From NCBI RefSeq assembly GCF_022539255.1, contig NZ_JAKZBV010000001.1, positions 2,914,001 through 2,978,000 of the forward strand: a stretch of DNA of 64,000 nt, given 5' to 3'. The notes beneath the pieces were generated by a model that saw only the letters and a program-made list of their open reading frames with translations, made no database searches and had not been told where the DNA came from. Source of the DNA: Sinomonas terrae (lineage in GTDB: Bacteria; Actinomycetota; Actinomycetes; Actinomycetales; Micrococcaceae). The translations under genes were made by a program, and so were the position numbers. Positions 23,848 to 32,158 of this stretch are shown piece by piece (positions within the stretch are counted from its first letter, which is position 1; the number at the start of each line of letters is the position of its first letter).

Positions 23848-23865
23848 TTCTTAGAACCGTCTTAG
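23848..23865 (+). promoter_or_regulatory. OmpR-type direct repeat (TTCTTAG-N4-GTCTTAG) upstream of PAP2 operon
   Basis: TTCTTAG at 23848-23854 and GTCTTAG at 23859-23865 are 11 bp apart, the spacing at which OmpR/PhoB dimers bind. The site ends 23 bp before the ATG at 23889. The operon it precedes encodes an OmpR-family regulator, so autoregulation is likely. A matching site lies at 42851-42868. It also contains a 13-bp palindrome, GGTTCTTAGAACC at 23846-23858. Confidence 0.55.
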
Positions 23866-23888
23866 ATCCAGCAGGGCAGGATAGGACC

Positions 23889-24626
23889 ATGACCTCATAC
23901 GACTTCGCGGGGCAGAGCGCCTCCGTGAACCGCACTCCGCGCAGCCAACTGACCACGCTGCCGAGCCTGCGCCACTGGATCCTCACCCCTGTGGTGATCA
24001 GCGTCATCGTGCTCGTCGCCGGCTTCGTCGCCAAGACCTCGACCATCACGGGCGCCGAACTCGCGATCGACCAGTCGCTGAGCACCGAGCACGCCGGCTG
24101 GCTCAACACTCTGGCCCTCGCAGTCGAGAAGATCCTCGGGCCCTCGGGCGCCGTCGTCATCCTCGTCGTGCTCATCGCCGTCCTCTGGTTCGCCCGAAGG
24201 ACCCCCATCGATGCCCTCGCAGTCGCGTCGATCACTGGCTTCGGCTGGGTCTTCAGCCTCCTGTTCAAGTACGCCGTCCACCGACAGCGACCCGATGCGA
24301 GCCTGCTGGCAAACCCGATCTCGCCCGACATGGACCCCAACAGCTTCCCGAGCGGCCACGTGTGCTTCGCGGTGTCGCTCACGATCGCGCTCTACTTCCT
24401 GTTCCGGGACAAGCGATGGGGGCAGTGGGTCCTCGTTGTGGGCATGGTGTTCTCGGGCCTCGTGGCCATCTCCCGCGTGTACGTCGGCGTGCACTACCCC
24501 ATCGACGTCATCGCCTCCTTCCCCGCTTCGATTGCCGGCATCCTCCTGTGGTGCGGGCTGTGGAACCGCTTCGCTCCCCCGCTGCTCGCCCGCGTCCCGC
24601 TCGTGACGCGGCTCGAGTACCGCTGA
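23889..24626 (+). CDS. PAP2-family phosphatase, integral membrane
   Basis: About 245 residues from the ATG at 23889. All three motifs of the phosphatidic acid phosphatase 2 family are present: K-X6-RP (KYAVHRQRP), PSGH (SFPSGHVCF) and SR-X5-H-X3-D (SRVYVGVHYPID). Six hydrophobic helices surround them. Such enzymes dephosphorylate phosphatidic acid, undecaprenyl pyrophosphate or related lipids on the outer face of the membrane. It is the first gene of an operon with a DedA protein (a likely lipid flippase) and a two-component pair, which fits undecaprenyl phosphate recycling. That substrate is inferred. Confidence 0.9.
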   Translation: MTSYDFAGQSASVNRTPRSQLTTLPSLRHWILTPVVISVIVLVAGFVAKTSTITGAELAIDQSLSTEHAGWLNTLALAVEKILGPSGAVVILVVLIAVLWFARRTPIDALAVASITGFGWVFSLLFKYAVHRQRPDASLLANPISPDMDPNSFPSGHVCFAVSLTIALYFLFRDKRWGQWVLVVGMVFSGLVAISRVYVGVHYPIDVIASFPASIAGILLWCGLWNRFAPPLLARVPLVTRLEYR

Positions 24627-24645
24627 CCGACGAAGGAACCTCCTG

Positions 24646-25302
24646 ATGGATCCCACCTCCCTCCTCGTCGGCGCGGGCCCCTGGGTGCTCGGCGTCGTCG
24701 CCCTCATCGTCTTCGTCGAATCCGGCCTCCTGTTCCCGTTCCTCCCGGGCGATTCGCTGCTCTTCACCGTGGGGCTCCTGCACGCCCAGCTCGGCCTCTC
24801 GCTGCCTGTGCTGATCCTTGTGGTGGCAGTCGCGGCCATCGCCGGAGACCAGGCGGGCTACATGCTCGGCAAGGCCGTCGGCAGGCGATGGTTCAAGGAG
24901 GACGCGAAGATCCTCAAACTCAGCCATCTCGAGAGCGCCGAATCCTTCTTCTCCCGCTACGGCGGCCGGGCCCTCGTCCTCGCGCGCTTCGTGCCGATCG
25001 TCCGCACGTACACGCCGCTCGTGGCCGGTGCGGCAAAGTACCCGTACCGGAAGTTCATCGGCTGGAACGTGCTCGGCGCCGTGGCGTGGGCGGTGTCCGT
25101 GACCCTGGTCGGCGTGTGGCTCGGACACGTCGAATTCATCAAGAACAACATCGACGTGCTCTCGGTGCTCATCGTGGTTGTGTCCGTCGTCCCGATCGGG
25201 ATCGAGGCGCTCCGTCATCGGCGTGCAGCGAAGAAGGCAGGCGCCGGGCAGCCCGAGAAGGCCGCAGACGAGGAGAACCGCTACGCGGAGGCGACGGACT
25301 GA
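24646..25302 (+). CDS. DedA/SNARE-associated family membrane protein
   Basis: A 218-residue protein with the DedA core: FVESGLLFPFLPGDSLLFTVG near the N-terminus (the conserved E...PxPGD/E region), then GDQAGYMLGKAVGRRW, FFSRYGGRALVLARFVPIVRTYTPLVAGAAKYPYRKFIGWNVLGAVAW (the F-x-R-F-x-P-x-x-R motif). DedA proteins flip undecaprenyl phosphate or phospholipids and need proton motive force. A charged tail of about 35 residues is cytoplasmic. It follows the PAP2 gene by 19 bp and precedes the response regulator by 45 bp. Confidence 0.9.
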   Translation: MDPTSLLVGAGPWVLGVVALIVFVESGLLFPFLPGDSLLFTVGLLHAQLGLSLPVLILVVAVAAIAGDQAGYMLGKAVGRRWFKEDAKILKLSHLESAESFFSRYGGRALVLARFVPIVRTYTPLVAGAAKYPYRKFIGWNVLGAVAWAVSVTLVGVWLGHVEFIKNNIDVLSVLIVVVSVVPIGIEALRHRRAAKKAGAGQPEKAADEENRYAEATD

Positions 25303-25347
25303 GCGCGAGGCCGAGCTGACGGCACGGGAACGGGGGTCCTTGCGAGA

Positions 25348-26025
25348 ATGGCTCTCATGGACCTCCGACCCCGCGTGCTCCTCGTCGAGGACGACCGCCA
25401 GCTGGGCCCTCTCGTTGCCGAGCTCCTCGCCCCCGACTTCGAGGTCACCCTCACAGCCGACGGACGCGAAGGCCTCCGCCTCGCGACCGGCCAGGACTGG
25501 GAGGCACTCGTCGTCGACCGCGGGCTCCCACATGTCGACGGCGTCGACCTTGTGAAGTCGCTGCGGTCCAAGGGCATAGCGACGCCCGTGCTGATGCTCA
25601 CGGCCCTCGGCAGCGTGCCGGACAAGGTCGAGGGCCTCGACGCCGGCGCCGACGACTATCTCGTCAAGCCGTTCGACGCGGAGGAGCTCGCTGCGCGCCT
25701 CCGGGCCATGACCCGGACCTACACGCCGCAGGGACCCGAGCTCCTCGTGATCGGCTCATGGGAACTCGATCCCGCAGCGCGCGTCCTCTCCTCGCCATAC
25801 GGGCACCGCGTCGAGCTTTCGGGGGCCGAGGCGACGCTCCTCGCGGTGCTTGCCCGGGAGCCTGAGCGCGTCCATTCCCGCGCCGAGCTCCTCGAGGTCG
25901 CGTTCGACGCCGGCGACACGCCCGGCGTCGTCGATACCTACGTCCACTACCTCCGGAAGAAGACGGACAAGTCAGTGATCAGGACCGTCCATGGCGTCGG
26001 CTACCAGCTCGGCGGACTCGAATGA
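25348..26025 (+). CDS. OmpR-family response regulator
   Basis: A 225-residue protein. The receiver domain has the acidic pocket (LLVEDD), phospho-acceptor Asp57 (LVVDRGLP), the Thr of MLTALGS and the Lys of LVKPF. The C-terminal winged helix (about 130-222) contains VELSGAEATLLAVLAREPERV and DTYVHYLRKKTDKSVIRTVHGVGYQL, the usual trans-activation and recognition elements. A second ATG three codons in is an alternative start. It pairs with the kinase that follows (ATGA overlap). The TTCTTAG direct repeats before the operon and before the DUF6069 gene are candidate binding sites. Confidence 0.93.
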   Translation: MALMDLRPRVLLVEDDRQLGPLVAELLAPDFEVTLTADGREGLRLATGQDWEALVVDRGLPHVDGVDLVKSLRSKGIATPVLMLTALGSVPDKVEGLDAGADDYLVKPFDAEELAARLRAMTRTYTPQGPELLVIGSWELDPAARVLSSPYGHRVELSGAEATLLAVLAREPERVHSRAELLEVAFDAGDTPGVVDTYVHYLRKKTDKSVIRTVHGVGYQLGGLE

Positions 26026-27044
26026 GCTGGCGACAGCCGCGCCGAGCGCGAAACTCCGATGAGGTGGCTCTCCGCCGTGCCGCGCTCCGGGTGGGCGTGC
26101 AGATCGCGGGTGCGGTCGCCGTCGTCGTCGTCCTGTTGCTCGCGGGAGCCGCCGTCTTCCTGTGGGCCAAGTCGCAGCCCGCCGAGGTGCTCTCGCATCT
26201 CCAGCGCTCGGAGCCGCAGGTCGTGCTGGACACCGTCGACGTGCTCGGGATCCTCGTGGTCGGCGGGATCGCGGGCATTGTGCTCGGCGGCGTCGTCGGC
26301 GTCCTGAGCGCACGGCGAGCGGTCCGGCCGCTCGGCGAGGCCCTGGCCCTCCAACGCAGGTTCGTCCAGGACGCGAGCCACGAACTCCGCACTCCGCTCG
26401 CGGTGCTCGACACGCGCATCCAGCTCGCGCAGAAGCGCCTCGGGCCCGAGAGCGATGCCGCCCCGGTCCTCGCCCAGCTGCGCAGCGATTCAGCTTCCCT
26501 CGCCGCCGTCATCGAGGACCTGCTCCACGGCATTGCGGGTTCCGGCCCCGACCTCACCGAGAGCCCAACCGACCTCGCCTCGCTCGCCCGCGGCGTCGTT
26601 TCCGATTTGGAGGTCATGGCCCTGGACCGGCGTATCGCCCTCGCCGCCGAGACCCCCGACGAGCCCGTGCCGGTCGCTGTCGCGGCTCCCGCGGTGCGCC
26701 GCGTCGTCGTCGCCCTCGCCGACAACGCCCTCAAATACACCCCGGAGGGCGGGCGTGTCACCGTCGGCGTCCGGACCGTCTCCGCGCCAGGGCGGGGCAC
26801 GACTGCGCTGCTCACCGTCGCCGACACCGGTCCGGGGATCGCGGGGCCAAGCCCTGAGCGCGTCTTCGACCGGTTCTCCCGCGGCGGCACGACCGCTCGA
26901 CTTGACGCGCGCCGGAGCTACGGAATCGGGCTCGCGCTCGTTCGGGAGATCGCCGTGAGGAACGGCGGATCGGTCCGAATCGCCGAAACCGGAGCCGGAG
27001 GAACAACGATGGAAGTGGCACTTCCGCTCGCCGTTTCCAAGTAA
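26022..27044 (+). CDS. Sensor histidine kinase partner of the OmpR-family regulator
   Basis: A 340-residue HisKA kinase. Two helices (about residues 26-48 and 73-98) flank a short extracytoplasmic loop of about 25 residues, too small for a classical sensor domain. The linker is a short, poorly conserved HAMP-like stretch. The H-box is DASHELRTPLAVLDTR, the N-box DNALKYTPEGG, G1 ADTGPGIAG and G2 SYGIGLALVREIA. The tiny loop suggests that it senses a membrane or neighbouring membrane protein signal, which fits the PAP2/DedA operon. Confidence 0.92.
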   Translation: MSWRQPRRARNSDEVALRRAALRVGVQIAGAVAVVVVLLLAGAAVFLWAKSQPAEVLSHLQRSEPQVVLDTVDVLGILVVGGIAGIVLGGVVGVLSARRAVRPLGEALALQRRFVQDASHELRTPLAVLDTRIQLAQKRLGPESDAAPVLAQLRSDSASLAAVIEDLLHGIAGSGPDLTESPTDLASLARGVVSDLEVMALDRRIALAAETPDEPVPVAVAAPAVRRVVVALADNALKYTPEGGRVTVGVRTVSAPGRGTTALLTVADTGPGIAGPSPERVFDRFSRGGTTARLDARRSYGIGLALVREIAVRNGGSVRIAETGAGGTTMEVALPLAVSK

Positions 27045-27091
27045 GGCAAGCCTAAGCTGAGAGCCCAGTCACAAAGTGCCAAGATGACTGC

Positions 27092-27730
27092 ATGCGTATG
27101 GACCATGTTTCTTATGCCTGCGAGCCCGACGGCCTGGCCGCCACAACGGAGAGGATTGCCAGCGCTCTCGGAGTCGAGGCAGTCAAGGGCGGCGTCCACC
27201 CTCGGTTCGGCACCCGCAATATGATCATCCCGCTCACGCAGCACCACTACCTCGAGGTCGTCGAAGTCCTCGATCACCCTGCTTCAGACAAGGCACCGTT
27301 CGGCCAGGCCGTCCGGGCTCGGTCCGCTGCGGGCGGTGGCTGGATGGGCTGGTGCGTCGAGGTTGAGGACCTCGCCCCCATCGAGACCCGGCTCGGTCGC
27401 AAGGCTGTTCCGGGCAACCGCAAGTTCCCGGACGGTCGGGAACTCGTGTGGAAGCAGATCGGTATCCTCGGGCTCATCGCCGACCCGCAGGTCCCCTACA
27501 TGCTCAAGTGGGAGGGCGACCCCGAGTTGCACCCCTCGAACGCGTACCCGGGCACGGTGAGCGTCACGAAGCTCACGATCGCGGGCTCGGCCGAGCGCGT
27601 GACCGAGTGGCTCGGTGAGCCCGTGGAGAAGCCGCTTGAAGACGTCGAGGTGGAGTGGGTCGCTCCCAAGGGAACGCCCGGGATCATGTCGGTGACGTTC
27701 GACGCGGGCGGCAAGCTCGTCACGATCTGA
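27092..27730 (+). CDS. VOC-fold (glyoxalase-like) protein
   Basis: A 212-residue protein of the glyoxalase-like domain type with two beta-alpha-beta-beta-beta halves: MRMDHVSYACEPDGLAATTERI and NMIIPLTQHHYLEVVEVLDHP with a His and a Glu at metal-ligand positions, then WMGWCVEVEDLAPIETRLG. The C-terminal half (VSVTKLTIAGSAERVTEWLG) is a more degenerate copy. The substrate is unknown. The gene is monocistronic, 47 bp after the kinase gene, and ends in a region of strong inverted repeats shared with the convergent CPBP gene. Confidence 0.82.
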   Translation: MRMDHVSYACEPDGLAATTERIASALGVEAVKGGVHPRFGTRNMIIPLTQHHYLEVVEVLDHPASDKAPFGQAVRARSAAGGGWMGWCVEVEDLAPIETRLGRKAVPGNRKFPDGRELVWKQIGILGLIADPQVPYMLKWEGDPELHPSNAYPGTVSVTKLTIAGSAERVTEWLGEPVEKPLEDVEVEWVAPKGTPGIMSVTFDAGGKLVTI

Positions 27731-27731
27731 C

Positions 27732-27809
27732 CACTCCCCGCGCAAGATCTGGCCACTCCCCGCGCAAGATCTGGCCACTCGTCGAAAGGATCGACGAGTG
27801 GCCAGATCT
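27732..27809. terminator. Two 22-bp direct repeats leading into a perfect 19-bp hairpin between convergent genes
   Basis: Two 22-bp repeats with core CCACTCCCCGCGCAAGATCT start at 27732 and 27754. They merge into a perfect hairpin: AGATCTGGCCACTCGTCGA at 27767-27785 pairs with 27791-27809 around the loop AAGGA. A further partial copy (ACGAGTGGCCACTT) follows at about 27816. The hairpin lies between the stop of the VOC gene and the stop of the CPBP gene, so it probably ends both transcripts. Confidence 0.65.
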
Positions 27810-27856
27810 CTTTCAACGAGTGGCCACTTATCGACGGACCCAAGGCCACTTCTCGC

Positions 27857-28642
27857 TCAGCCCAGGCCGATGGCCTTGCCGAGCAGGCTGAAGCCCACGA
27901 ACGCGAAGGTGTCCAGGAGCGCGTGGGCGATCACGAGCGGCATCACCCGCCCGTAGCGCCGGTAGACCCAGCAGAAGACGAGCCCCATCACCGCATTGCC
28001 GAAGAAGGGCCCGATGCCTTGGTAGAGGTGGTAGCTTCCCCGCAGGATCGAGCTCGCCGCGAAGGCCGCCCCAGTGCCCCAGCCGAGCCGGCGCAGCCAG
28101 CCGAGCATGAACCCGACCACGATCGTTTCCTCGAGCAGCGCCTCCCGGATCGCCGAGAGGATCAGGACCGGCACGGTCCACCAGTACTTGTCGAGGCCGC
28201 TGGGGATGATCGACGTCGTGATTCCGAGCACCCGCCCCAGCCAGTACAGCCCAAGCGACGGGATCCCCATGGCGAGGAACAGACCGAGTCCGTAGAGTAC
28301 GTCGCGACCGGGGCGCCGCAGATCGAGACCCAAGCGTGCGAAGGGGGCGCGCCATCCGCGGCGGCCGATGGCCTCCCACACGAAGTACAGGGCCAGAGCC
28401 ACGGGGACCAGCGAGAACAGGATGTCGAGCAGCTGGTAGACGAGGTCGAAGTACTCGCGCGGGCTGAGCCTAGCGTTGAGGGTCGACTTCCCCTGGGCGA
28501 GCGGCGCCTGCGTGGCCTTGTCGAGCAGCTGCACCACCGAGTAGACCGCAGACTGTCCCAGCGAGAGCCCCAGGACAATGAGGAGCTGGGCTCGCCACCG
28601 CGTGCGGTGGGCGGGACGGACGACGACGGGTGCATCGGGCAT
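27857..28642 (-). CDS. CPBP-family intramembrane protease-like protein
   Basis: A 261-residue protein with about seven hydrophobic helices. The CPBP/Abi signature is present in part: motif 1 is EALLEETIVVGFML (the Glu pair is kept, but the Arg usual four positions later is Val), motif 2 is the His region SSILRGSYHLYQGIG, and motif 3 is VIAHALLDTFAF (H-X3-D). Family members are glutamyl proteases that process CAAX or bacteriocin-type peptides, or act as membrane chaperones. The Arg change appears in some homologues, so activity is uncertain. It is convergent with the VOC gene and divergent from the histidine phosphatase gene. Confidence 0.85.
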   Translation of the reverse strand: MPDAPVVVRPAHRTRWRAQLLIVLGLSLGQSAVYSVVQLLDKATQAPLAQGKSTLNARLSPREYFDLVYQLLDILFSLVPVALALYFVWEAIGRRGWRAPFARLGLDLRRPGRDVLYGLGLFLAMGIPSLGLYWLGRVLGITTSIIPSGLDKYWWTVPVLILSAIREALLEETIVVGFMLGWLRRLGWGTGAAFAASSILRGSYHLYQGIGPFFGNAVMGLVFCWVYRRYGRVMPLVIAHALLDTFAFVGFSLLGKAIGLG

Positions 28643-28671
28643 GTCCTTATCCTGCCCTAGGCTGAGGTTCT

Positions 28672-29352
28672 ATGAGCGCGCCGCGGCAGATCATCATGGT
28701 CCGGCACGGCCAGTCGGCCGCGAACGAGGACACGAGCATCTACGAACGCGTGCCTGACTACCGGATCCCCCTCACCGAGCAGGGCGTCGCGGAGGCAGGG
28801 GAAGCGGGCCGGCTAGTGCGCGAGCAGCTCGCGGGAGAGCAGGTGAGCGTCTACATCTCTCCATATCTGCGCGCCTACCAGACGTTCGACGCCCTTGGCA
28901 TCCACGATCTAGCCGAACGCGTCGTCGAAGAGCCCCGTCTGCGCGAGCAGGACTGGGCGAACTTCCAAATCGCCCACGACATCGAGCAGCAGAAGAAGCT
29001 GCGCGACTCGTACGGCCACTTCTTCTTCCGCTTCCGCGAGGGCGAATCGGGCAGCGATGTCTACGACCGCGTCTCGAGCTTCATGGAGACCCTCTACCGG
29101 CACTGGGACAAGCCCGACTACACGCCCAACACCCTTCTGGTCACGCACGGCCTCACGATGCGCCTCTTCTGCATGCGTTGGTTCCATTGGACCGTCGAGT
29201 ACTTCGAATCCCTCAACAATCCGGAGAACGCCGGGGTCCGCACCCTCGTCCGCCAGCCCGATGGCCGCTACCAGCTGGACCGCCCGTTCAGCCAGTGGTC
29301 CGAGAGGACGGAGACGGACACGGTCCTCTCGACTCTCTCCGAACGGCTCTAG
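28672..29352 (+). CDS. Histidine phosphatase (phosphoglycerate mutase-like) family protein
   Basis: A 226-residue protein with the RHG motif MVRHGQSAANED, the second Arg in SPYLRAYQT, an acid in EPRLREQDWANFQ and the second catalytic His in LLVTHGLTMRLFCMRW. This set matches the broad histidine phosphatase superfamily and most closely the RHG proteins of actinobacteria and fungi that act on small phosphorylated metabolites. The substrate is unknown. Its stop overlaps the end of the convergent hutI by 4 bp. Confidence 0.9.
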   Translation: MSAPRQIIMVRHGQSAANEDTSIYERVPDYRIPLTEQGVAEAGEAGRLVREQLAGEQVSVYISPYLRAYQTFDALGIHDLAERVVEEPRLREQDWANFQIAHDIEQQKKLRDSYGHFFFRFREGESGSDVYDRVSSFMETLYRHWDKPDYTPNTLLVTHGLTMRLFCMRWFHWTVEYFESLNNPENAGVRTLVRQPDGRYQLDRPFSQWSERTETDTVLSTLSERL

Positions 29353-30584
29353 CGCACGCGCTCGCCCGCGCGCCACACGGCGTGCGTGAGCGGCATCCCT
29401 GGACGGTACGCGAGATGCGTGGCCGAGGGTGCATCGAGGATCTGGAGGTCGGCACGATGGCCCACCGCGATCGAACCGACAGCACGCTGGCCGTCCTCGT
29501 CCCGTCCGACGTGCCTTCGGAGGGCGAGAGCTCCCCCGAAGGTCGCCGCGCGAACCGCCTCCTGCACGCTCAACCCCATCTGCAGCACAGCCGTCGTGAC
29601 GCAGAACGCGATCGAGCTCGTGTAGCTCGTCCCGGGGTTGCAGTTCGAGGCGATCGCGATCTCCACGCCCGCGTCGAGGAGCCGACGTGCCGGCGCCAAG
29701 GGGGCGCGCGTCGAGAGGTCACACGCCGGCAGCACAGTCGCGACCGTCCCCACACCCTCGGCGGATTCCGGCCCCGACCACTCGGACCAGGTGCCCGCGA
29801 GCGCCTCGACATCGGCGTCGTCGAGGAAGTTCACGTGGTCCACGCTCGCGGCACCGACCTCGACCGCAAGGCGCACGCCGGCTCCGGGTCCGAGCTGGTT
29901 GCCGTGCACGCGGAGGCCGAGGCCGACGTCGCGGCATGCCAGGAGCACGCGGCGGGACTGCTCCTCGGTGAAGGCCCCCCGCTCGCAGAACACGTCGGCC
30001 CAGCGCACATACGGCCGGACGGCGTCGAGCATCTCGCCGCAGACGAGGTCCGTGTAGGCGTCAGGGTCCTCGCCGGCGGGCACGAGATGAGCCCCGAGAT
30101 AGGTCACCTCATCGACGGCCTCGACGGCAAGGGCCGCACTTCGGCGCTCGTTCTCGACGTCGAGCCCGTACCCGGTCTTGGTCTCAAGGTAGGTCGTCCC
30201 CCACGCCGCCGCCTCCGCAACCCGCGCGGCGAGCAATCGCCGCAGCTCGCCGTCAGACGCGCCCCGGGTCGCCTTCGTCGTCACGCCGATTCCTCCGGCC
30301 GCATAGGCCTGCCCGGCCATGCGCGCCTCGAACTCGGCCGTGCGGTCCCCCGCGAAGACGAGGTGGCTGTGCGAGTCGACCCAGCCCGGCAGAGCGGCAC
30401 GGCCCCCGGCGTCGTACCTTTCGTCGGCGGCAGGCGCGGACGACGACGTCCCCACCCAGGCGATGCACTCGCCATCGAGCACGACAGCCGCGTCGCGGAG
30501 CACGCTCGCGGCTGCGGCTTCGGCGGATCCGTCCTTCCAGTCCTGGGTCGAGAGCTCGCCGATGTTGTCGATGAGGAGGGTCAT
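29349..30584 (-). CDS. hutI: Imidazolonepropionase HutI
   Basis: A 411-residue amidohydrolase of histidine breakdown that opens 4-imidazolone-5-propionate to N-formimidoyl-glutamate. The metal site His pair is PGWVDSHSHLVFAGDR, with TKATRG and GTTYLETKTGYGLDVENE for substrate contact, LRVHGNQLG with a metal His, ASVDHVNFL, and the last Asp region ASNCNPGTSYTSSI. Length is normal. The FAD oxidoreductase gene lies 11 bp upstream on the same strand and is likely in the same transcript. No other hut gene is visible in the window. Confidence 0.94.
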   Translation of the reverse strand: MTLLIDNIGELSTQDWKDGSAEAAAASVLRDAAVVLDGECIAWVGTSSSAPAADERYDAGGRAALPGWVDSHSHLVFAGDRTAEFEARMAGQAYAAGGIGVTTKATRGASDGELRRLLAARVAEAAAWGTTYLETKTGYGLDVENERRSAALAVEAVDEVTYLGAHLVPAGEDPDAYTDLVCGEMLDAVRPYVRWADVFCERGAFTEEQSRRVLLACRDVGLGLRVHGNQLGPGAGVRLAVEVGAASVDHVNFLDDADVEALAGTWSEWSGPESAEGVGTVATVLPACDLSTRAPLAPARRLLDAGVEIAIASNCNPGTSYTSSIAFCVTTAVLQMGLSVQEAVRAATFGGALALRRHVGRDEDGQRAVGSIAVGHRADLQILDAPSATHLAYRPGMPLTHAVWRAGERVR

Positions 30585-30595
30585 GAAGCCATGAT

Positions 30596-31720
30596 CTACC
30601 GGCGCACCGACAATCTATGGGGATCAAGCGCCCGCTCCGTCTCGGATACCGGATAAGCACCCGTTCGGATCGCCTCAGGCCCTGCAATCAATTGGCCTGA
30701 AGCAGCCTCGGCCATCGCGGCAGACGTCTGGAAGCCGTAGCCGCCTTGGCCGGCGAGCCAAAAGAAGCCGGGCGCCTCGGGGTCGAAGCCGAGCACGGGA
30801 ATCCCGTCGGCCGCAGACGTGCGCAGGCCGGTCCAAGCCCGCACAATCCCAGTCACGGGAAGGTCTGCGAAGCGGGAGATGAGATCGAGCGTCCGCTCGA
30901 CGTCGCCCGGACGCGGCACGGCGTCCTCGGCGCGGCTCGGCTCCGTTTCGGACGGCGAGACGAGAGCGCCCGCCTCGTCGGGCCGGAAGTACCACGAGTC
31001 ATCCGCGGCGGCGATCATCGGCATCTCCGGGTCGAGGGGCTCAGCGAGCGAGACGAGCGCCGCCGTGCGCCGGAATGGTTGGAGCCCGAGTCGTTCGACG
31101 CCGAAGAGAATCGCGAGGTCGTCGGCCCACGCCCCTGCAGCGTTGACGACATTCGTCGCGTGGAACCCCTCGGCACCGGCCCCGACGAGCCAGCCCGCAG
31201 CGACCCGCTGCGCCGTGTGTACCGGGCTTCCCAGCTGGATGGCCACTCCGCCGTTCCGGGCGCGCGCCTCGTGATGGGCCAGCAGTGCCGGCGCGTCGGT
31301 ACGGACCGAGTCATTGTCGAGGGCGGCGGCCTCAAACGCCCCCTCCCGAAGCACGGGCGAGAGCACCCGGGCCTCCTCGGGCTCGAGATGGCGCATGCCC
31401 GCATGGGCTTCGGCCGCGACGTCGCCTCGGCTGCCGACGAGCATGAAGCGGCTCGGCCATGCGAGCCGCCGCCCGTCGTCGTCGACCGCGTCGCGAAGTG
31501 TTGCGAGCGTGCGGCGAGTGAGCTCCTGGACCGGGGCGGGACCGTAGCTCGGGATGAGCTGCTGCGCCGAGCGCGCGGACGTGTGATAGGCGAGGCTCTG
31601 CTCCGCCTCGACGAGGGCGACGCGGCACTGTCCAGCGAGCCGCGCAGCGAGCGAGAGCCCGGCGATCCCGCCGCCCACAATGAGGACGTCGACATCGTTC
31701 GTGCTGCTCTGGATGGCCAT
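30596..31720 (-). CDS. FAD-dependent amine/amino-acid oxidoreductase (DAO family)
   Basis: About 374 residues from the ATG at 31720. The FAD-binding Rossmann start VDVLIVGGGIAGLSLAARLAG (GXGXXG) is followed by YHTSARSAQQLIPSYGP, a substrate-side segment typical of glycine/D-amino acid oxidases, and by NVVNAAGAWADDLA, FRRTAALVSL, WYFRPDEAGALVSPS and the C-terminal GLRTSAADGIPVLGFDPEAPGFFWLAGQGGYGFQTSAAMAEA. The substrate may be a D-amino acid, sarcosine or a related amine. It is the first gene of a two-gene unit with hutI. Confidence 0.87.
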   Translation of the reverse strand: MAIQSSTNDVDVLIVGGGIAGLSLAARLAGQCRVALVEAEQSLAYHTSARSAQQLIPSYGPAPVQELTRRTLATLRDAVDDDGRRLAWPSRFMLVGSRGDVAAEAHAGMRHLEPEEARVLSPVLREGAFEAAALDNDSVRTDAPALLAHHEARARNGGVAIQLGSPVHTAQRVAAGWLVGAGAEGFHATNVVNAAGAWADDLAILFGVERLGLQPFRRTAALVSLAEPLDPEMPMIAAADDSWYFRPDEAGALVSPSETEPSRAEDAVPRPGDVERTLDLISRFADLPVTGIVRAWTGLRTSAADGIPVLGFDPEAPGFFWLAGQGGYGFQTSAAMAEAASGQLIAGPEAIRTGAYPVSETERALDPHRLSVRR

Positions 31721-31851
31721 GCCGACACCATACCCCGGCGACAACGGGCGGAATTCCCATGGCTTGCGAGGTGCCTAACAAGGGGCCGCACAATAAACTT
31801 TCGGCGCTGCCTACGATTTGAATTATTGCTTCCAAATTAGGAAATCACGGC

Positions 31852-31881
31852 TTGACAAGCTTCTGGGGCGCCGGTAAGGAT
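31852..31881 (+). promoter_or_regulatory. Sigma-70-like promoter of the RiPP-like operon
   Basis: A consensus -35 box TTGACA (31852-31857) is followed after 17 bp by TAAGGAT (31875-31881) as the -10. The region before it (31770-31850) is AT-rich for this genome, with ATTTGAATTATTGCTTCC and AAATTAGG. The first gene start lies about 45-55 bp downstream. This is the clearest promoter in the window. Confidence 0.6.
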
Positions 31882-31922
31882 CGTCTCGCGGCTCGGAGTG
31901 AGCCGCGCCGACACTCACACCC

Positions 31923-32156
31923 ATGGGGGTACTCGTGACCACTCAAGCAATTTCTCCCGCCGTCTCCTTCGCTCCGCGTCTGCTGAGCGATGGAGGCCGC
32001 ATCGAAGACCAGGCCGACTGGGCGATCATCGGTGCCGTCGCAGGCCTGTTCGGCCTCGGCCTCGGGGTCGTCGCCTACATCTGCGGCGTATGCCAGGCAC
32101 GCTCGTTCAACGCCTGCGTCGATGCCGTCCGCAACTACTGGGGCTCCGGCTGCTGA
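31923..32156 (+). CDS. Candidate ribosomal precursor peptide (bacteriocin/RiPP-like), Cys at C-terminus
   Basis: A 77-codon ORF (73 if read from GTG 31935, which has GGGGG 5 nt upstream). The N-terminal 30 residues are a polar, leader-like region ending SDGGRIEDQ. The rest is a glycine-zipper hydrophobic helix (IIGAVAGLFGLGLGVVAYIC) followed by a Cys-containing tail. Cys residues fall at 54, 57, 65 and 77, the last being the C-terminal residue of the NYWGSGC end. It is the first gene of the operon, 2 bp before an RRE-protease fusion, then ABC exporter genes. This fits a precursor of a processed, exported peptide such as a bacteriocin. No named family is recognised. Confidence 0.62.
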   Translation: MGVLVTTQAISPAVSFAPRLLSDGGRIEDQADWAIIGAVAGLFGLGLGVVAYICGVCQARSFNACVDAVRNYWGSGC

Positions 32157-32158
32157 CC

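Noticed and set aside
31898..32158. Reading the protease as a longer protein that starts upstream, across the precursor ORF
   Set aside because: The frame is open there, but the extra residues are Arg-rich and featureless; the ATG at 32159 begins just before the PqqD-like domain, and the precursor frame has better coding character.
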